This document shows positions 45,605 through 55,552 of a stretch of DNA of 64,000 nt, piece by piece. The stretch spans positions 930,001 to 994,000 of the forward strand of contig JAMWFC010000082.1 of assembly GCA_027475525.1 (NCBI GenBank), given 5' to 3'. The stretch comes from Macrolepiota albuminosa (taxonomy: Eukaryota > Basidiomycota > Agaricomycetes > Agaricales > Agaricaceae). Position 1 is the stretch's first letter. The number at the start of each line of letters is the position of its first letter. The notes beneath the pieces are model-generated. The model searched no databases. It saw only the letters and a program-made list of their open reading frames with translations, and was not told where the DNA came from. A program made the translations under genes and the position numbers.

Positions 45605-48010
45605 TTAAGCGCCGGCACGCTTACTTAATTGATGTGGGCGCTTAACGCCCTTCAACTCCAAATAACGGTCAAGTGCCGCTAGCTTGGAGCAATGGGAGTG
45701 TGGCTCCCATGTTGTGTCCCCCAGGGACCATCGTACTTCAAACTCGAGCGTGTTACGCTCAGTCCACCGGTGCCCAATTATGCACTCGACGAACCATTCG
45801 TCATCGTCTCGAGCCCCAAAATCATAGGGGCCCGGGGTTGCCCTGTTAGGGAACAGCGCATCGTCAGACGCGCTGTAAGGTCGCAACAGCGACACATGAA
45901 ACTTAGGAACGATGCGTCGTTCCTGTAATGCCAGAGGCAGCTCCAACACGTAGTTGGAGGTACTTGGCTCTGCGTCTAGGATGCGGTATGGGCCTACCCA
46001 TTTCGGGCAGAGTTTACTCGCCCGTCCCTTTGGGAGTTTCAGATTACGCGTTGATAGGTAGACCAACGCTCCTACTGCTATTGGCGGGTCCGCTCGCCTA
46101 CGGTGATTGGCGTTTTTTGCCTGGAAGACTCGCGCCTCTATGATGGCGTCATGCGCTGCCGCGATGTTCTCCAGGGCCTGCCTGGCGAACTCGACCACTC
46201 CATGGTGAGCCACCGTATTAGCACGAACTTCGTGCAGCATGGAGGGCAAGTACCCTCCGTTGAGTTCAAAGGGCGCATACCCTGTGGTATCCAAGACACT
46301 GGCGTTAATCGCGAACTCGGTGAGTGGACACCAGTCCACCCAGTCCCGTTGGTCAGGGCGAACAACCGCCCTCAAAATCTGACCTATACTGCGGTTAGCC
46401 CGCTCTGTCTGCCCATCCGTTTGAGGATGGAAGGACGTCGACATGAGGAGTCGCGCTCCTAGCAGTTTGTGGAGTTCTTTCCACCATTGAGACGTGAACT
46501 TCGAGTCACGATCGCTTACAATGGTGCTAGGCAGCCCATGCAGCCTAACGATCTCCCTCAGGTAGATCCATGACAGCTCCTTAGCCGTCAGCGTAGTTCG
46601 CACCGGTATGAGGTGCACCATGCTCGTCATGCGGCATATGACTACCCAGAGGTAATCGAACCCTCTGGACTCAGGAAAGGGACCTACGAAGTCCATTCCG
46701 ATTGAGTCCCAGGGTTTCACCGGCACAGGTAGCTGGTGTAGCTTCCCAGGAGGGGATCCAGGGGGCAACTTTTCCCTCTGACACGCTGCGCATGACGCGC
46801 AAAACTTAGTCACTTCTTGGGCCATATGTGGCCACCAATACCATCTCCGGATGTAGCCCAACGTCCGGGCGGCACCAAAGTGCCCCACCAGGGCATGGGC
46901 CTGATCCAAGACCCGCGTAACAAGGGTACGCGTACGGGGGAGGCATACCACCGCCACCCCTTGACGGTTCTCTGTCGTGATGAGTCCACCAGGCTCATGC
47001 CTGAACCGAGGATGGTCGTCAGGATTGGCGATTATCTCGGCGAAGAGAGGATCATCGCCATAGTCCTGCACCACCTCCTGCCGGAAGTCGTCATTGACCA
47101 GGCTAGGAGGCTGGGATGAAGGCAATTCGCCTTCGAGCATCTCCGCAAGCGTAACGGGTACATCGTGGTGCTCATGCTCCCTAGTGGACGCTGGATCCAC
47201 GGCTTCATGCTCCTTGAGCAACTGGGCGGCTACGTCCCGTTCTTCACGCTGCTCTCTGAGGCGAGTGCTTCGCCTCCGTTCATCATCACGCATAGCGCGT
47301 ACTTCCAGGACATGCTCCCTGAGCTCCTGGTATCGGTGGAGAGGTAAATCCTCTCCATCAGGGTCTATGCGGCAGTCTGCCTGCACATACTCATGAGGCT
47401 CGTGAGCCTCCCCGACTACATCACTCTCAAAGTAGCGCGACAAGCAGTCTGCCACTTTGTTGAGTTCACCTTTAACATAGGTGATGTCGAACTGGTATCT
47501 CGACATGTAGTCTATCCACCGTCGCTGGCGCGGCGACAAGTTCACCTGAGTTTTAAAGAACTCAAGGGCCTTGTGGTCCGTTATGATGTGGATGGGGTAT
47601 CCCATCAGCTTATCCTCCCACTTGAGGAGGGCCTTGAGTATGGCAAGAGTCTCCAGCTCGTGCACTGCATAGTTTTGCTGGGCCGTCGTAAACTTCTTCG
47701 ACATGAACCCTGCTGGGCGGCACGTCTGCCAGCTGCTTCCCTGGCCGTACATGGCTCCGACGCCTGTCTTGGACGCGTCGCAAATGAGCCATATTGGCTC
47801 GTCCCATCTAGGGTCGATTGGTCGAATCACCGGAGTCTTTGTACAGATCCGTTTGACCATCTCGAAGCACTGCTGGTGCAACGGCCTCCAATTGAACGGT
47901 GATCCGTTCTGCGTCATGGCCATAAGTGGCCCAGTATAGGCTGTGACATCGGGCAAGAAGCTCGATATGTAGTTGACAAGGCCAACAAATCGTTGGATGT
48001 CATTGTAGTT
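45605..48010 (-). CDS. chromovirus RNase H - integrase - chromodomain segment
   Basis: This continues the RT frame after the TGA at 48011-48013 with no frame change. First comes the connection (NYNDIQRFVGLVNYI, SFLPDVTAYTGPL), then RNase H (ICDASKTGVGAMYGQG; YAVHELETLAILKAL; IHIITDHKALEFF). The integrase zinc finger follows (HALVGHFGAARTLGYI, CASCAACQREK), then the DDE core (WDSIGMDFVGPF; SDRDSKFTSQWW; HPQTDGQTERAN), the GPY/F-type tail (KLCPKWVGPYRI) and a C-terminal chromodomain (WFVECIIGHRW, LEFEVRWSLGDTTWEPHSHC). All catalytic acids are visible. The longest uninterrupted stretch is 783 codons. Confidence 0.92.
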   Translation of the reverse strand, partial: NYNDIQRFVGLVNYISSFLPDVTAYTGPLMAMTQNGSPFNWRPLHQQCFEMVKRICTKTPVIRPIDPRWDEPIWLICDASKTGVGAMYGQGSSWQTCRPAGFMSKKFTTAQQNYAVHELETLAILKALLKWEDKLMGYPIHIITDHKALEFFKTQVNLSPRQRRWIDYMSRYQFDITYVKGELNKVADCLSRYFESDVVGEAHEPHEYVQADCRIDPDGEDLPLHRYQELREHVLEVRAMRDDERRRSTRLREQREERDVAAQLLKEHEAVDPASTREHEHHDVPVTLAEMLEGELPSSQPPSLVNDDFRQEVVQDYGDDPLFAEIIANPDDHPRFRHEPGGLITTENRQGVAVVCLPRTRTLVTRVLDQAHALVGHFGAARTLGYIRRWYWWPHMAQEVTKFCASCAACQREKLPPGSPPGKLHQLPVPVKPWDSIGMDFVGPFPESRGFDYLWVVICRMTSMVHLIPVRTTLTAKELSWIYLREIVRLHGLPSTIVSDRDSKFTSQWWKELHKLLGARLLMSTSFHPQTDGQTERANRSIGQILRAVVRPDQRDWVDWCPLTEFAINASVLDTTGYAPFELNGGYLPSMLHEVRANTVAHHGVVEFARQALENIAAAHDAIIEARVFQAKNANHRRRADPPIAVGALVYLSTRNLKLPKGRASKLCPKWVGPYRILDAEPSTSNYVLELPLALQERRIVPKFHVSLLRPYSASDDALFPNRATPGPYDFGARDDDEWFVECIIGHRWTERNTLEFEVRWSLGDTTWEPHSHCSKLAALDRYLELKGVKRPHQLSKRAGA

Positions 48011-49507
48011 TCAGGGCGTGCGCCACTCCCAAATACGATCGAGCTTGTCCTGATCAGGGTGGATACCCCGCTCGTCTATGACATGCCCTAGGCAGTCTAT
48101 ACTCTGAGCGTAGAGCTCACATTTTTTCCACTTCAAGTACAACTTGTACTTGCGCAGTCGTTCAAATACGACTCTGAGGTGCTGTTCATGCTCCTCCATA
48201 GTATCCGAGTAGATGAATATGTCATCTAAGTAGACGTGCATGAACCGTCCTATTACGTCTCGGAAGATAGAGGTCATTAGCCTCTGGAAAGTTGCTGGAG
48301 CATTGCAGTCTCCGATCTGCATTATATTGCTCGTGAATGTACCCATGATCGACGCAAATACGGTCTTTGGAACGTCCTCGGTGCGAATGCGCACCTGCTT
48401 GTAGGCGTCAGTAAGGTCAATCTTCGAGCGATACTTCGCCCAAGCCACGTCTTCCCGGATCACCTCTTGATCTGGTAAAGGAGTTACATCCTTTATGGTA
48501 TTGTCATTGCGCTGACGCGCATCAAGGGCTGTTCGAAGGGTTCCATCCTTCTTCGGGATGCACAATAGCGGTGCAGCTTGAGCGGTGATGCATGGGGACC
48601 ACCATTGGGCATTCAAATAGCAATTAGTCTTATCACGTAGTTGCTCCTGGAGGGCGCGCGGACAGCGCGGCAAGTGGTACTTATACTGCTTGTTCTCGTC
48701 TATGAGATTAATCTCATGGTTCACCTCCCGCCACGGCGGGAGCTCCTCCTTGGTCCCATTGACCATGTCGGCAAATTCTTCTTGCCATTGCTGATGCAAC
48801 CGAGGAATATCTTCCTCACAAAGGCTTGTCGCCTTCTGCTTCCCCTTCATACGCACCGGGGGAAGTAATTCCACCGTCTCTGAGGGTGGCCAAGGCGGCG
48901 GTGCATACTGCTCGCGCATTGCGAGCACCCGATTGACACTGTCATCAGGTATATGTAGTCTCAGCGGAGCACCCGCTGCCGCTGTCTTATAAGCCACGAG
49001 GCTTCTTCCTTCACGTACAAGCGAGTACGCTATGGATACCTCGTCTGGGGCTGGCTGGCGATACGCTGGTTTGACGGTCATCCATCTCTGGTGCGCATTT
49101 TGCGCACACGTGGCTGCCACCAGCTCGTTCCACTCTTGCGGCATTCGGGGGTCGTATGCCCAGTCGTACTCCGGTAGGGGAGCTGGTCGCTCCCATAGGG
49201 ACCGTGTGTCCCCCTCTACTGAGGCTTCCGCCTCTCGGATGCTGTCTTTCAAGTCTTCCAACTTGACTCGTGAGGACGTAGGTGGGCATACATCCACTGA
49301 GTCCTCCCGTCGTCTCGCCTTTTGATGGCGTTTGTCTGGAGGCCTTGCGCCTCGAATCTCAGGAGCGATTATTCGCTCGTTGCTCCTCTTGGAGGCTTGA
49401 TACTCCTCCTCGCTCATCATTACCACGTTGTGGTCTGCTCTCAGTCCAGGCATAGCCTGCACTTCCTCCTCCACATCCTCCACGGCCAGCACTCTGCGCC
49501 GGCCAAG
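48011..49507 (-). CDS. chromovirus reverse transcriptase segment
   Basis: The frame continues from the protease part after a TGA at 49508-49510. The RT palm is complete: LLCIPKKDGTLRTALDAR, IDLTDAYKQVRI, VFASIMGTFTSNIMQIGDCN, the active-site YLDDIFIYSD, then LYLKWKKCELYAQS and LGHVID. It ends at TGA 48011-48013 within RTP-TGA-NYND. Related elements have a sense codon there (the downstream words are the normal RT/RNase H linker), so it is a nonsense change rather than a natural end. The ~170 residues before the RT are Arg/Glu-rich linker. Confidence 0.92.
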   Translation of the reverse strand, partial: LGRRRVLAVEDVEEEVQAMPGLRADHNVVMMSEEEYQASKRSNERIIAPEIRGARPPDKRHQKARRREDSVDVCPPTSSRVKLEDLKDSIREAEASVEGDTRSLWERPAPLPEYDWAYDPRMPQEWNELVAATCAQNAHQRWMTVKPAYRQPAPDEVSIAYSLVREGRSLVAYKTAAAGAPLRLHIPDDSVNRVLAMREQYAPPPWPPSETVELLPPVRMKGKQKATSLCEEDIPRLHQQWQEEFADMVNGTKEELPPWREVNHEINLIDENKQYKYHLPRCPRALQEQLRDKTNCYLNAQWWSPCITAQAAPLLCIPKKDGTLRTALDARQRNDNTIKDVTPLPDQEVIREDVAWAKYRSKIDLTDAYKQVRIRTEDVPKTVFASIMGTFTSNIMQIGDCNAPATFQRLMTSIFRDVIGRFMHVYLDDIFIYSDTMEEHEQHLRVVFERLRKYKLYLKWKKCELYAQSIDCLGHVIDERGIHPDQDKLDRIWEWRTP

Positions 49508-52500
49508 TCATGGAGAGTCCTTGCATTTCTCCGTAGTGCGATGACGTCGCAGACAATTATCAGTGTCGTCTGCTGTTGCTCGTTCAGCTGGGATCACTTT
49601 CCCATTCACTAGTACCTGACATTGGTCAAAGTCTAGTATGACTTTGTTACGCCGCATGAATGGCGTTCCCAGTATCATATCGTAGCGATCGAAGTTTGCT
49701 ACATCCATGTATTCCCGGCTACGTGAGCCCGGCATTTGGACATTCACATTTGTCCCATACTGCACCATGGCTCGGCTCCCTACGGTGCCCAGCTGTAACG
49801 CCAATGGCGTATCCAACTCCTGCACGGATATTCCGTACACATGGGTGAACTGGGGTGTTATGCCCGATGTGGTACTCCCAGAGTCCCATAGGGTCCATGC
49901 CTTGTGGCCGTCTACGTCCACATATGAGACCAGACACTCCTTGTCTGCTCGTTTCAATGTTGGGCGCTGCAAAGTGCCCTCTGCACGATGAAGGGTCACC
50001 TTCTTCATCCGAACTACGTTATTCCGTTTGGGATCATTTGTGGGCGGCCAATCCGTCATTGCCGCTAGGCACTCAGAGTCGCTGTCGCGACTGTAATACT
50101 CATTGTCGTAGACGTCGTCATATACGTCGACTGTGACGTACTCCTCCCCCTCCACGACCACACTCTCGGGCTCGGCGCCCGATGCCTCCTCTGGGGGCTC
50201 CTGGTCGTTTGTGGGGTGCTCCGCCTCAGACTCGGCAGATACGTCTCCATCACTCCCACTCGCGGCTGCAGTATGTGCAGCTCGAAGGTGGGCGCGGGGT
50301 GTATACCCCTTCCTCGGGGGTCCTGGCTTCGCAGGGCAGTTGGTAGCGTAGTGGCCTGGTTGGCCACACGCGAAACAAGTCCCCGACTGCCCTGGTGGGT
50401 TGGCCGGCTTGAAGTCCGGCCTTGGTTTAGGATGTTCGCCGTCCGGCGCCCACTCTGGGCGTGGGCGGCTCAGCCCTCGGTTCGCAGCAGGGGTTCTGCG
50501 TACAACAAACCGCGTGTTGCGGTCACGGTCCAAATCGGTCTTTTTGGCCAGGAAGGTCCCCACATGCTGACCCCGTGAAGGTGTCCCACCAGGCGGTAGT
50601 CGCCTGGGTCCCCCTTTGTGCCCACTCCGATGTTCGTAGTGGTTAGCAGTCTTCAGAGACTGCTCATACCGGATGGCATATGCCACAAATTCTTCCACAT
50701 CGTTGACTTCTGGGGACAATCCGTCCTCACGTATCAAATAGCGGCGCATATCCGCTGGAATGCCATCCAAGAACATTTCGAGCATTGTATACCCGTCCGG
50801 GTATACTGCCATGTTCTGGGCATGGTCATCAAGGGTATCATAGAACCCTTGTACTCCCAACTTCTCGGTGTACTTGGCGGACTGGAAGTCCCGCCTTGCA
50901 TCCTGGAGCGTTGAGGGGTGTACGAATCGATCGTACAGTCCTGTAAGGACTCCTTTAAACGTCCAGTCATATTGGACACGATTGACGTGCAGTACTGCCC
51001 GTCGAAACCAACCCATGGCCTCTCCGGCCAAGAACTCAGGCAGAACGAAAATTTGTTCTCGTTCTATACGGTCACCTCCGTATAAGCACATGGCAAGATG
51101 GGTGCATACATCCATCGCCCAATCTTCCAGGTCGCTGAACTTGGACGCGCCTGTATAGGCGCGAATGTGCCTACTGTCTGCTTTACGCAGCTTCACTCCG
51201 TCTGGTAACTGTAAGGTTACGCCCAGGGCATCATCGACTACTCGATGCAGGCAATCGTGCATGGCTTCACGATGCATTCGGATGGCTTCCCGCTGACCCG
51301 GGGATCTAGTCGCCAAATCAGCGGCATGGGGAAGTGACTTTCCCCGTCCACCTTGCGGGGGACGTCCCGAGCCTCCTCGACTGTGGGCATAATTGCCCTC
51401 GTCTCGAGGAATTGACCTAGGGCCGTCATCCTGGCCGTTACCAGGGACATCACGTCTCGTGGCGCCATCTCGATCGAGGAAGTCTCCTCGATCATGATCG
51501 TTGCGCCGCCCTGGACCTGGAGAAGCTTGATTCTCCTGACCCTGCGTGACGAATTGACGACGCATCTCGTCAATGGGCTTAGTGCCCTCGAATACGATGC
51601 CCTGATCGTCTATAAAGGACTGTCCCTTAGTCCTGAGGTCGCCATTGCGCATACGTTGGTACGCGACTCTGTCGCTCAACGTTTCGGCCATGGGCACGCG
51701 CGGCATCACGGATGCCTCGCTTTCCACTTTGAGCACAGTGCTATCGTGCCCATCCGGACCTGACATATCTGTCCTACGGTCATGGTTACGCATGTGCGGG
51801 GGCTCCTCACACCACCCTTGTCCTGCTGGAGTATAAAAAGTACTCACCGGTCTTACTTCGGGCACTTCTTGCGCCCGTGCTAGTGCCTCCACTAGCTCGA
51901 TTCCGACGTCTTGATTGCATCGTGCTGAGCATTCCTCGGACGTGTGGCTCCAGGGGGTCGAGACCCCCGATTGCCATGTGGCCTTACGCTGCACATACAT
52001 TTGCAGCTCCATAGTGAGCACTCTCACCATCAAATCAGTATATTTTGTACTGAATACATTGGGCACTTCGTGCCCTTGTCGCCTAAGTGCTACTATATGG
52101 GCTGACGCGTAGCGCTCGAGTCGCGCTTGGGTGGTGTATTTCATCACCTCTGGGTGCAAGTCCCAGAACACCCGCAAGCGCACGGTGTACGCGGTTTTCA
52201 GCCGCTGTTCCTCTGCTCCGACGTCGTCGTCACTTGACGACTCCATCACCTCCTCTGGAAGCTCTACAACCTCCGGAGCTTCCTCCACTGCTGGTGTGCG
52301 CGGAAATCGATCTTCCGCGTGGTATCCTTCAGGCCTTGCAGCCTCCTCCGGTACCTCTTCTAAGCGGGCTTCCGCTACTTTAGAAGGCATTGGGCCCGCT
52401 GTGGACCGCCTGGTCCCACTGCTCCGGCTCGCAGGGAGGGTTCTCCCAGTCCGTACTGACGACTCGGCGTCTCCTGGGGCGCCATAGGCGCCGGTTGACT

Positions 52501-52534
52501 GTCGGCCGTCCTGCGGGGGTCCTTTGGAAGCCAA
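49508..52534 (-). CDS. chromovirus Gag-protease segment
   Basis: A 1008-codon open stretch that begins directly after the TGA at 52535-52537. A long low-complexity N-terminal part (Glu/Pro/Arg-rich) precedes the capsid domain (DLEDWAMDVCTHLAMCLYGG; LPEFLAGEAMGWFRRAV; FKGVLTGLYDRFV; MLEMFLDGIPADMRRYL). A zinc knuckle follows, CFACGQPGHYATNC (CX2CX4HX4C), then an acidic linker and the retropepsin-like protease (LWDSGSTTSGI, YDMILGTPFM). The segment stops at TGA 49508-49510 with the RT in the same frame. Gag is expected to form the particle and bind RNA. Confidence 0.9.
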   Translation of the reverse strand: MASKGPPQDGRQSTGAYGAPGDAESSVRTGRTLPASRSSGTRRSTAGPMPSKVAEARLEEVPEEAARPEGYHAEDRFPRTPAVEEAPEVVELPEEVMESSSDDDVGAEEQRLKTAYTVRLRVFWDLHPEVMKYTTQARLERYASAHIVALRRQGHEVPNVFSTKYTDLMVRVLTMELQMYVQRKATWQSGVSTPWSHTSEECSARCNQDVGIELVEALARAQEVPEVRPVSTFYTPAGQGWCEEPPHMRNHDRRTDMSGPDGHDSTVLKVESEASVMPRVPMAETLSDRVAYQRMRNGDLRTKGQSFIDDQGIVFEGTKPIDEMRRQFVTQGQENQASPGPGRRNDHDRGDFLDRDGATRRDVPGNGQDDGPRSIPRDEGNYAHSRGGSGRPPQGGRGKSLPHAADLATRSPGQREAIRMHREAMHDCLHRVVDDALGVTLQLPDGVKLRKADSRHIRAYTGASKFSDLEDWAMDVCTHLAMCLYGGDRIEREQIFVLPEFLAGEAMGWFRRAVLHVNRVQYDWTFKGVLTGLYDRFVHPSTLQDARRDFQSAKYTEKLGVQGFYDTLDDHAQNMAVYPDGYTMLEMFLDGIPADMRRYLIREDGLSPEVNDVEEFVAYAIRYEQSLKTANHYEHRSGHKGGPRRLPPGGTPSRGQHVGTFLAKKTDLDRDRNTRFVVRRTPAANRGLSRPRPEWAPDGEHPKPRPDFKPANPPGQSGTCFACGQPGHYATNCPAKPGPPRKGYTPRAHLRAAHTAAASGSDGDVSAESEAEHPTNDQEPPEEASGAEPESVVVEGEEYVTVDVYDDVYDNEYYSRDSDSECLAAMTDWPPTNDPKRNNVVRMKKVTLHRAEGTLQRPTLKRADKECLVSYVDVDGHKAWTLWDSGSTTSGITPQFTHVYGISVQELDTPLALQLGTVGSRAMVQYGTNVNVQMPGSRSREYMDVANFDRYDMILGTPFMRRNKVILDFDQCQVLVNGKVIPAERATADDTDNCLRRHRTTEKCKDSP

Positions 52535-52819
52535 TCAGCTAGACCGTCGCGGTCCTCCTGGCAACTGCGTAACTGGGGGCGTTAATCCCCTGGGCATCTT
52601 GTCTTGGAGGCGTTGCGGACCGTCCTGCTGTGAGCTTTCAGCTCTCCGGGCCTCGCTCTCATTCCTGGCTAGGTCGGTACTCTGACCTCGGTCTCGAGCC
52701 TTGGGTCTTACCTGACCCGCATTGGACGCTGACGCGTCCTGGGTGTCTGCTGGGTCTCCCCGTAGGTCGTGGGCATTTCGCCCGCCGTCAGTGGGCGCTG
52801 CAGGTATGGGATTACTCAT
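52535..52819 (-). CDS. chromovirus Gag N-terminal segment
   Basis: From ATG 52819 (MSNPIPAAPTDGGRN) to TGA 52535-52537: 94 residues, hydrophilic and disordered, in frame with the long Gag stretch that follows. The frame is open further upstream, but only with a non-ATG start. If the TGA is not read through or is a sequencing or decay change, translation would stop here and the element would need help from another copy. Confidence 0.7.
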   Translation of the reverse strand: MSNPIPAAPTDGGRNAHDLRGDPADTQDASASNAGQVRPKARDRGQSTDLARNESEARRAESSQQDGPQRLQDKMPRGLTPPVTQLPGGPRRSS

Positions 52820-52950
52820 CGATCCCCTGTTTGAAATTTGCACAGTGTGGCTGTGCAAGAAGCTCGAGAAGCTGATAGAGTTCTGTCAACGAACTCAACG
52901 ACTGACGTCGAATGCTAGGCAATAGATCCTAGCTGGCGGATTCAAAAAAA

Positions 52951-53186
52951 TGTAACGAAGTTACAGAGATTGTGAGAGCTTAGGTTCACACTGCACAGAA
53001 TCAGACCAGTCCGGTCTATTGACTATGTAGTATCAACACAAAAATAAGCTGCTTTGTAAGCAGCTGGTAAACTAATTTATATAATAATGTAAATTAATAT
53101 TATATTATAATAAATATAATATAATAGTATCTACTGTAAGGTAAGTAAAGCTATGTGGACAACGCCACATAGCGGACTACGCTACA
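52951..53186 (-). repeat. gypsy 5' LTR
   Basis: 236 bp, same as the LTR at 41828-42063. The leader that follows on the minus strand (52950 to 52820) begins with a T-run and GAATCCGCC, with no TGG that would pair with a tRNA CCA end. Confidence 0.95.
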
Positions 53187-53470
53187 GCTTTCCATTGCAG
53201 TACCATGTATTCAGCTTGATAACGTGTGGGTTTGGTCAAGGCAAGTCTTATATTGATGTAATATTTATTTATTAACCAATGTTTACACTTTATACATGCG
53301 GCAACAATCTTATATGATTGATTACATCTCCAAGAATGTTCCGTATGCTTTCCATTGCAGTACCATGTGTTCAGCTTAATAATAATGTGTGGGTTTGGTC
53401 AAGGCAAGTCTTACATTGATGTAATATTTGTCTATTAACCAACGTTTACACTTTATACATGCAGCAACAA
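53187..53470. repeat. ~150-bp tandem repeat containing the gypsy target site
   Basis: The sequence after the element (53187 on: GCTTTCCATTGCAGTACCATG...) recurs at about 53337 after TTCCGTAT. The words preceding that second copy (TCTTATATGATTGATTACATC...) match the left flank of the element at 41788-41827. The neighbouring unit is therefore an unoccupied copy of the insertion site. Confidence 0.8.
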
Positions 53471-53732
53471 CGGGGTGTATCTTAGTCCGGTACTCACCTT
53501 CACAGGCATGTACACATGATCCAAGAAAATGAAACACCATGAGGACCCATTAGTTGGTAAGCTAATTTTCTCCTTGAGCTTGTTTACATGTCCTTACTCA
53601 GCGTAATTCAGCATGGCAAGCCCGACATGTTTCTAATGCATGGCAGTAATTGTAAGTTAATTGTCATGTGGCTCAGTATGAGACCTTTTAAATAGTTCAC
53701 AGAATGACCAGGACTGCACCAATCTTTTAGCC

Positions 53733-55268
53733 ATGTCTAGCACTCGGAACCCCAATCTATCAGGGAAGAATCAGCATGGCGACAAAGGTCAGGTTCTAGA
53801 CTTGATTCCACTTACGTTGCCCTCATAAGATTCCATGCAGTCAAGAAGGATGATCCACGACTCGTTGCTGCTCTGAAGGAGTATTACGAAGAACTCATAG
53901 ACTCTAATGAACAAATTTCTTGAAATCTTGCCCATGATCATGATATACATCTGAGGTAAATCACCAATCTGTTTGATGTTTGCTATATTTGGTTAACAGG
54001 TGGCTACAATTAGCGCCAGCTCCGTCAAGCGTGCTCGGAGTCACAATGGGTTCGTGGGAGGCGCAACAAACCTCAGGAACAAAGGTCAACGCGACGCTGA
54101 GCAGCTCATTTTGGATCAACTTGATCTTGACCCTGGAAGTCATGCTAGACCTCGGACTATCCATTATCGCATTGCAGCACGCCAAGCCCAACATCTCCCT
54201 CGTGCATTTGTACACAAGACCATGAAAATCCATAATCCTGAAGGTTTTCAGATGCGGAACTCCTCAGCACAAAAAATTATTTGACATCTCAAGGTCCTGC
54301 TGGATATCCATGAGCGTTGGTCGTGCGATGGACATGACAAGGTCTATAAGATTGGCTTTTCTATCTATGGCTTTGTAGATGAAGCTACTGGACTCTGGTT
54401 GTTTGCTGACATTGCTCCAAGTAACCGTCATAGCCTGACCATTGGGTACTTGTTTCTCTGTTGTGTTGAACAATATGGAGGTGGGCCTTCATCTTTCTTC
54501 TAATACCAGGTTGCCGGGCTTATTGCTTTTCCTGTCTAGGTATTCCTCTCCAACTCTGTACTGATTGCGGTTCAGAGACTACTCTTCTTTATGGTCTCCA
54601 GAACACCTTACAGTTAGTCATATGCAAAGTCATAGAACACAATACATGCTAATTATGTCATTCTAGCAAAATCTTCCACTCAAATATGGAATTAAATGAG
54701 CTTTCCGCTCACGTCTACCTCCGAAGTGTCCACAATATTGTTGTAGAACGTTCTTGGGGACATTTGCAGCTTGATTGGGGAAAGAATGCGGTTGACGTAT
54801 TTGAAAGGAGGAAGTCTGAAGGATTGTATGATGAGAACAATGTGAATCAGCAGAAAGTCATGGCCTTAGCATGTAATAGAAGATTTGTTAACCGCCATTA
54901 TTCTTAGGGAGCTGTTCCGATGGCTCTGGGCCAAGCTTATACGGAAAACTCTCCAGCAATTTATGAAAGAACGGAATAGTTTCAAGTCAAGGAAAGACTC
55001 CAACAAGCCCGGTCCATCTGGTATGTCATGCAACGAGGCATTCAAATCTCCAGAGCGCTATGGTAGTAAGAACTGCCTTCTCCCAGTGAATGTCAACATC
55101 ATCTGCAAAATTAAAAGAGAGATGGGAGGGGACCAACTCCTTGCATTTTTGATGCCGGAGTTTGCAGAACGTGCCGAGGCAGCATATGAAACACTCAAGG
55201 TTAAAGACTTGACATTTGAGAATGTTTGGGCTGTCTTTTCAGATCTCTACCCGCTTGTGTTCCCCTGA
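53733..55268 (+). CDS. integrase-core (DDE) domain protein of Agaricomycete repeats, partly decayed
   Basis: Protein pieces along the plus strand: MSSTRNPNLSGKNQHGDKGQ from 53733, a helical part near 54000-54280 (KRARSHNGF, RPRTIHYRI), the core opening HERWSCDGHDKVYKIGFSIY with FADIAPSNRHSLTI (54300-54480), LCTDCGSETTLLYGLQNTL (54555-54620), ELSAHVYLRSVHNIVVERSW (54690-54760) and the tail LRELFRWLWAKLIRK ... PERYGSKNCLLPVN ... FSDLYPLVFP ending at 55268. The conserved acids in DGHDK, TDCGSET and ERSW resemble a DDE integrase core. Such single-core proteins are widespread in mushroom genomes, often beside repeats. Exon borders are not resolved and at least one stop (near 53908) may be a true lesion. 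Confidence 0.6.
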
Positions 55269-55398
55269 TTCTCCCCTCATGTACATTGGTTCTCCCGGTT
55301 CACCAGTACTCGAGCCTTTGAACTCGTGTCCTTTTATTGACTTTACTATTTACAAGTTTATGGTATTTAAGCTGCTGTACATATGAGTGAATCAAGCG

Positions 55399-55552
55399 TT
55401 TGAGTTCTTCTACTCAGTCAAATGGCTGCTTGTAAAATCTGCTCATTTGTCTTTGCACGTTTAGACTGTGAAATTTTTGAGTTCTTCTACTCAGTCAAAT
55501 GGCTGCTTGTAAAATCTGCTCATTTGTCTTTGCACGTTTAGACTGTGAAATT
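55399..55552. repeat. exact 77-bp tandem duplication at the alpha-kinase start
   Basis: Copies 55399-55475 and 55476-55552 are identical. Each contains the ATG and first codons of the alpha-kinase gene. Confidence 0.95.

Larger units (their letters stand above)
41828..53186 (-). mobile_element. Ty3/gypsy chromovirus with an extra 3' ORF
   Basis: An 11.36-kb element bounded by target duplications GCTTT (41823-41827 and 53187-53191) and by two 236-bp LTRs that appear identical by eye. On the minus strand the order is 5' LTR, gag-pro-RT-RNase H-integrase-chromodomain in one frame (start 52819, stop 45605), then a second long frame (45502 to 42109) and the 3' LTR. Interruptions are four TGA codons and two exact 77-bp duplications thought to be assembly errors. 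The chromodomain at the integrase C-terminus places it among chromoviruses, which target heterochromatin. Identical LTRs mean recent insertion. Confidence 0.94.
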
